From the NCBI RefSeq assembly GCF_009696575.1, contig NZ_VULQ01000006.1, forward strand, positions 1 through 64,000: a stretch of 64,000 nucleotides of DNA, in the 5' to 3' direction. The DNA comes from Anaerococcus porci (lineage in GTDB: Bacteria > Bacillota > Clostridia > Tissierellales > Peptoniphilaceae). The notes beneath the pieces are model-generated. The model did no database searches, was not told the DNA's origin, and saw only the letters and a program-made list of their open reading frames with translations. Made by a program: the position numbers and the translations under genes. Positions 62,375 through 64,000 of this stretch are shown here, one piece after another. Numbering within the stretch: position 1 is the first letter of the stretch; every line of letters starts with the position of its first letter.

Positions 62375-62414
62375 TTAAAGAGGCAAGATGTTTTTTAAAC
62401 ATATGCCTCTTTAA
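62375..62414. terminator. Hairpin between the YhcH-like gene and nanK
   Basis: TTAAAGAGGCA (62375-62385) pairs with TGCCTCTTTAA (62404-62414). An inner ATGTTT/AAACAT extends it over a TTT loop. No T-run follows, so it may be a partial terminator or processing site. Confidence 0.5.
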
Positions 62415-62435
62415 TTATAAAAAGTAGGAAGTATC

Positions 62436-63329
62436 ATGAAGAAATATATTAGTATAGATATAGGCGGAACTGCCATAAAATATGGAATAATTGATGAAAA
62501 TAGCAATATTTTAGAAAAAAATGAGATAGAAACTGAGGCCTATAAAGGTGGAGTAAATATTTTAAAAAAAGTTTTAGTAATTATAAAGACTTACTTAGAA
62601 AAAATATGCAAAGAAGAAATAGAAGGAGTTTCGATTTCGACAGCAGGTGTTGTTGATACCAAAAAAGGTGAGATATATCATGCATCAGAACTTATACCAA
62701 ATTATACTGGTATAAACTTTAAACAAACAATAATGGATAAATTTGCATTAGAGTGCCAAGTAGAAAATGATGTTAATTGTGCAGGGATTGCTGAATATGA
62801 ATCAGGAGCCTGCATGAAAAGTAAAATAGCCTTAATCTTAACAATAGGGACTGGAATAGGCGGTTGTGCTATAATAAATGGTAAAGTACTGCATGGCGTA
62901 TCAGGCTCTGCTTGTGAAGTAGGATACATGAAAGTAAAAGATGATACTTTTGAGAATTATGCTTCTGCAAAGGCACTTGTTGAAAAAGTTGCTAAAAGAA
63001 AAAATGAAAATCCTAAAGATTGGGATGGGAAGAAAGTATTTGAAGCTGCAAAGAATAATGATGAAATTTGTATAAAAGCAATAGATGAAATGTGTGACAT
63101 GCTTGCTTTAGGAATTTCAAATATTTGCTATGTTCTAAATCCAGATACGGTTGTACTTGGTGGTGGAATCATGGCTCAAGAAGGCTATCTTAAAGAAAGA
63201 ATAAACTCTAGTCTATCCAAGCATCTTGGAAAGCAACTATACAAACATCTTAGCTTAAAATTTGCAAAACATAAAAATAGTGCGGGAATGTTAGGAGCTT
63301 ACTATAATTTCAAGAGGATAAATCAATAG
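62436..63329 (+). CDS. nanK: ROK-family N-acetylmannosamine kinase
   Basis: This is a 297-aa ROK sugar kinase. The ATP motif is SIDIGGTAIKYGI at the start, the sugar/catalytic region is QVENDVNCAGIAEYESG, and GTGIGGCAIING follows. GHGVSGSACEVGY is close to the ROK GHxxx motif. The CxCGxxGCxE zinc motif of many ROK kinases is absent, as in some NanK proteins. It phosphorylates ManNAc for nanE. Confidence 0.87.
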   Translation: MKKYISIDIGGTAIKYGIIDENSNILEKNEIETEAYKGGVNILKKVLVIIKTYLEKICKEEIEGVSISTAGVVDTKKGEIYHASELIPNYTGINFKQTIMDKFALECQVENDVNCAGIAEYESGACMKSKIALILTIGTGIGGCAIINGKVLHGVSGSACEVGYMKVKDDTFENYASAKALVEKVAKRKNENPKDWDGKKVFEAAKNNDEICIKAIDEMCDMLALGISNICYVLNPDTVVLGGGIMAQEGYLKERINSSLSKHLGKQLYKHLSLKFAKHKNSAGMLGAYYNFKRINQ

Positions 63330-63342
63330 CAAGGAGGATGCT

Positions 63343-64000
63343 ATAGGATACTATATAAAATCAGTAGTTGAAATAATAGAATCAAACTATGATAACTTTA
63401 CAGATGTTGAAAAAAATATAGCAGATTTTTTCATACATAACAACAAAAAGCAAAAATTTTCATCCAAAGATCTCGCTGATAAACTGTTTGTATCACAAGC
63501 GTCTCTATCAAGATTTTCTCAAAAATGTGGTTTTAGAGGATATAGAGAATTCATTTATCAATATTTGGAAGACTTTGTAGAAAAAGAACAAGATGTAACA
63601 GGAAATATAAGTCAAGTACTAAACACATACCAGGAACTATTAAACAAAACTTATAGTTTAGTTGATGAAAATCAAATAAAAAGAATAATCAATTATTTAA
63701 ATACAGTAGAAAAAGTCTTTGTTTGTGGAAAAGGCTCATCAGGACTTGCAGCAAATGAAATGGAACTTAGATTTATGAGAATAGGTGTAAATATTGACTC
63801 TATTACAGACTCAGACCAGATGAAAATGAGATCAATCTTTCATAATGAAAACTCTCTAGCTATAGGTCTTAGTATAAGTGGAAATACTGAAGAAGTACTA
63901 TATTACTTGTTTGAAGCCCACAAGAAAAATGCAAAAACAGTTCTTATAACATCTCAAAATAAAAAAGCATATAAGAATTATTGTGATGAGGTAATACTTG
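63343..64000 (+). CDS. RpiR/MurR-family regulator, partial, atypical start
   Basis: The reading frame carries an HTH (SSKDLADKLFVSQASLSRFSQKC) and a SIS domain start (VFVCGKGSSGLAANEMEL), as in RpiR-type repressors. It runs off the window edge, so the C-terminus is missing. AAGGAGG (63331-63337) lies upstream, but the only in-frame codon at normal spacing is ATA (63343). ATG 63338 is out of frame and soon stopped. It is probably NanR for the sialic-acid operon. Confidence 0.75.
   Translation, partial: MGYYIKSVVEIIESNYDNFTDVEKNIADFFIHNNKKQKFSSKDLADKLFVSQASLSRFSQKCGFRGYREFIYQYLEDFVEKEQDVTGNISQVLNTYQELLNKTYSLVDENQIKRIINYLNTVEKVFVCGKGSSGLAANEMELRFMRIGVNIDSITDSDQMKMRSIFHNENSLAIGLSISGNTEEVLYYLFEAHKKNAKTVLITSQNKKAYKNYCDEVIL

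Noticed and set aside
1-64000. CRISPR arrays, tRNA or rRNA genes
   Set aside because: No regular spaced repeats, cloverleaf-like sequence or rRNA signature was seen.

Overview
The window is AT-rich DNA with strong AGGAG-type ribosome binding sites, tightly packed co-directional operons and U-tract terminators, as in a low-GC Gram-positive anaerobe. The gene set (orphan selD, selenium-dependent molybdenum hydroxylase accessory genes, anaerobic purine and urate degradation, a sortase-type wall protein) fits anaerobic cocci of the Anaerococcus/Peptoniphilus group. That assignment is an inference from gene content and base composition.

Bases 1-33,800 form a nearly continuous island for selenium- and molybdenum-dependent purine breakdown. 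modABC imports molybdate. A divergent operon (selD, yedF, a DUF3343 carrier-like gene, and an EF2568-type PLP enzyme) would make and deliver selenium. ygeX, ygeW, ygeY, a carbamate kinase gene, ygfK and ssnA follow. Then come two unknown genes, a decayed amidohydrolase relic, two NCS2 purine permeases, a three-subunit xanthine dehydrogenase, a hydantoinase, and a fused selenium-dependent xanthine dehydrogenase (xdhD). The island ends with cofactor maturation genes (yqeC, mocA, yqeB, an xdhC-like gene, a moeA-like gene), an M20 hydrolase and a gene broken by an in-frame stop. Together they plausibly carry xanthine or urate through ring opening and ureido intermediates to 2,3-diaminopropionate, pyruvate and ammonia, with ATP recovered by carbamate kinase.

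Bases 33,800-43,450 are accessory. A PRD-regulated Lac-family PTS operon with a MupG-type 6-phospho-muramidase lies between relics of IS256- and IS630-family transposases. After it come an ArsR/MFS pair and a GNAT pseudogene with a 79-bp tandem duplication.

Bases 43,450-53,750 hold a pirin gene, a wall-anchored lamin-tail-domain protein, a deoxyribonucleoside catabolic operon (deoC, deoB, a CNT transporter, pdp) beside a divergent DeoR-type regulator, and a TspO-like membrane protein gene.

Bases 53,750-64,000 hold a guanine-class purine riboswitch ahead of a guanine/hypoxanthine permease gene and guanine deaminase. This feeds xanthine to the first island. A 150-bp palindromic MITE-like element, a PatB/MalY-type lyase and a sialic-acid operon (nanE, nanA, an SSS transporter, a YhcH-like gene, nanK) follow, ending in an RpiR regulator cut by the window edge. 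A second MITE-like element with related ends lies at 24,045-24,228. I saw no tRNA, rRNA or CRISPR array.
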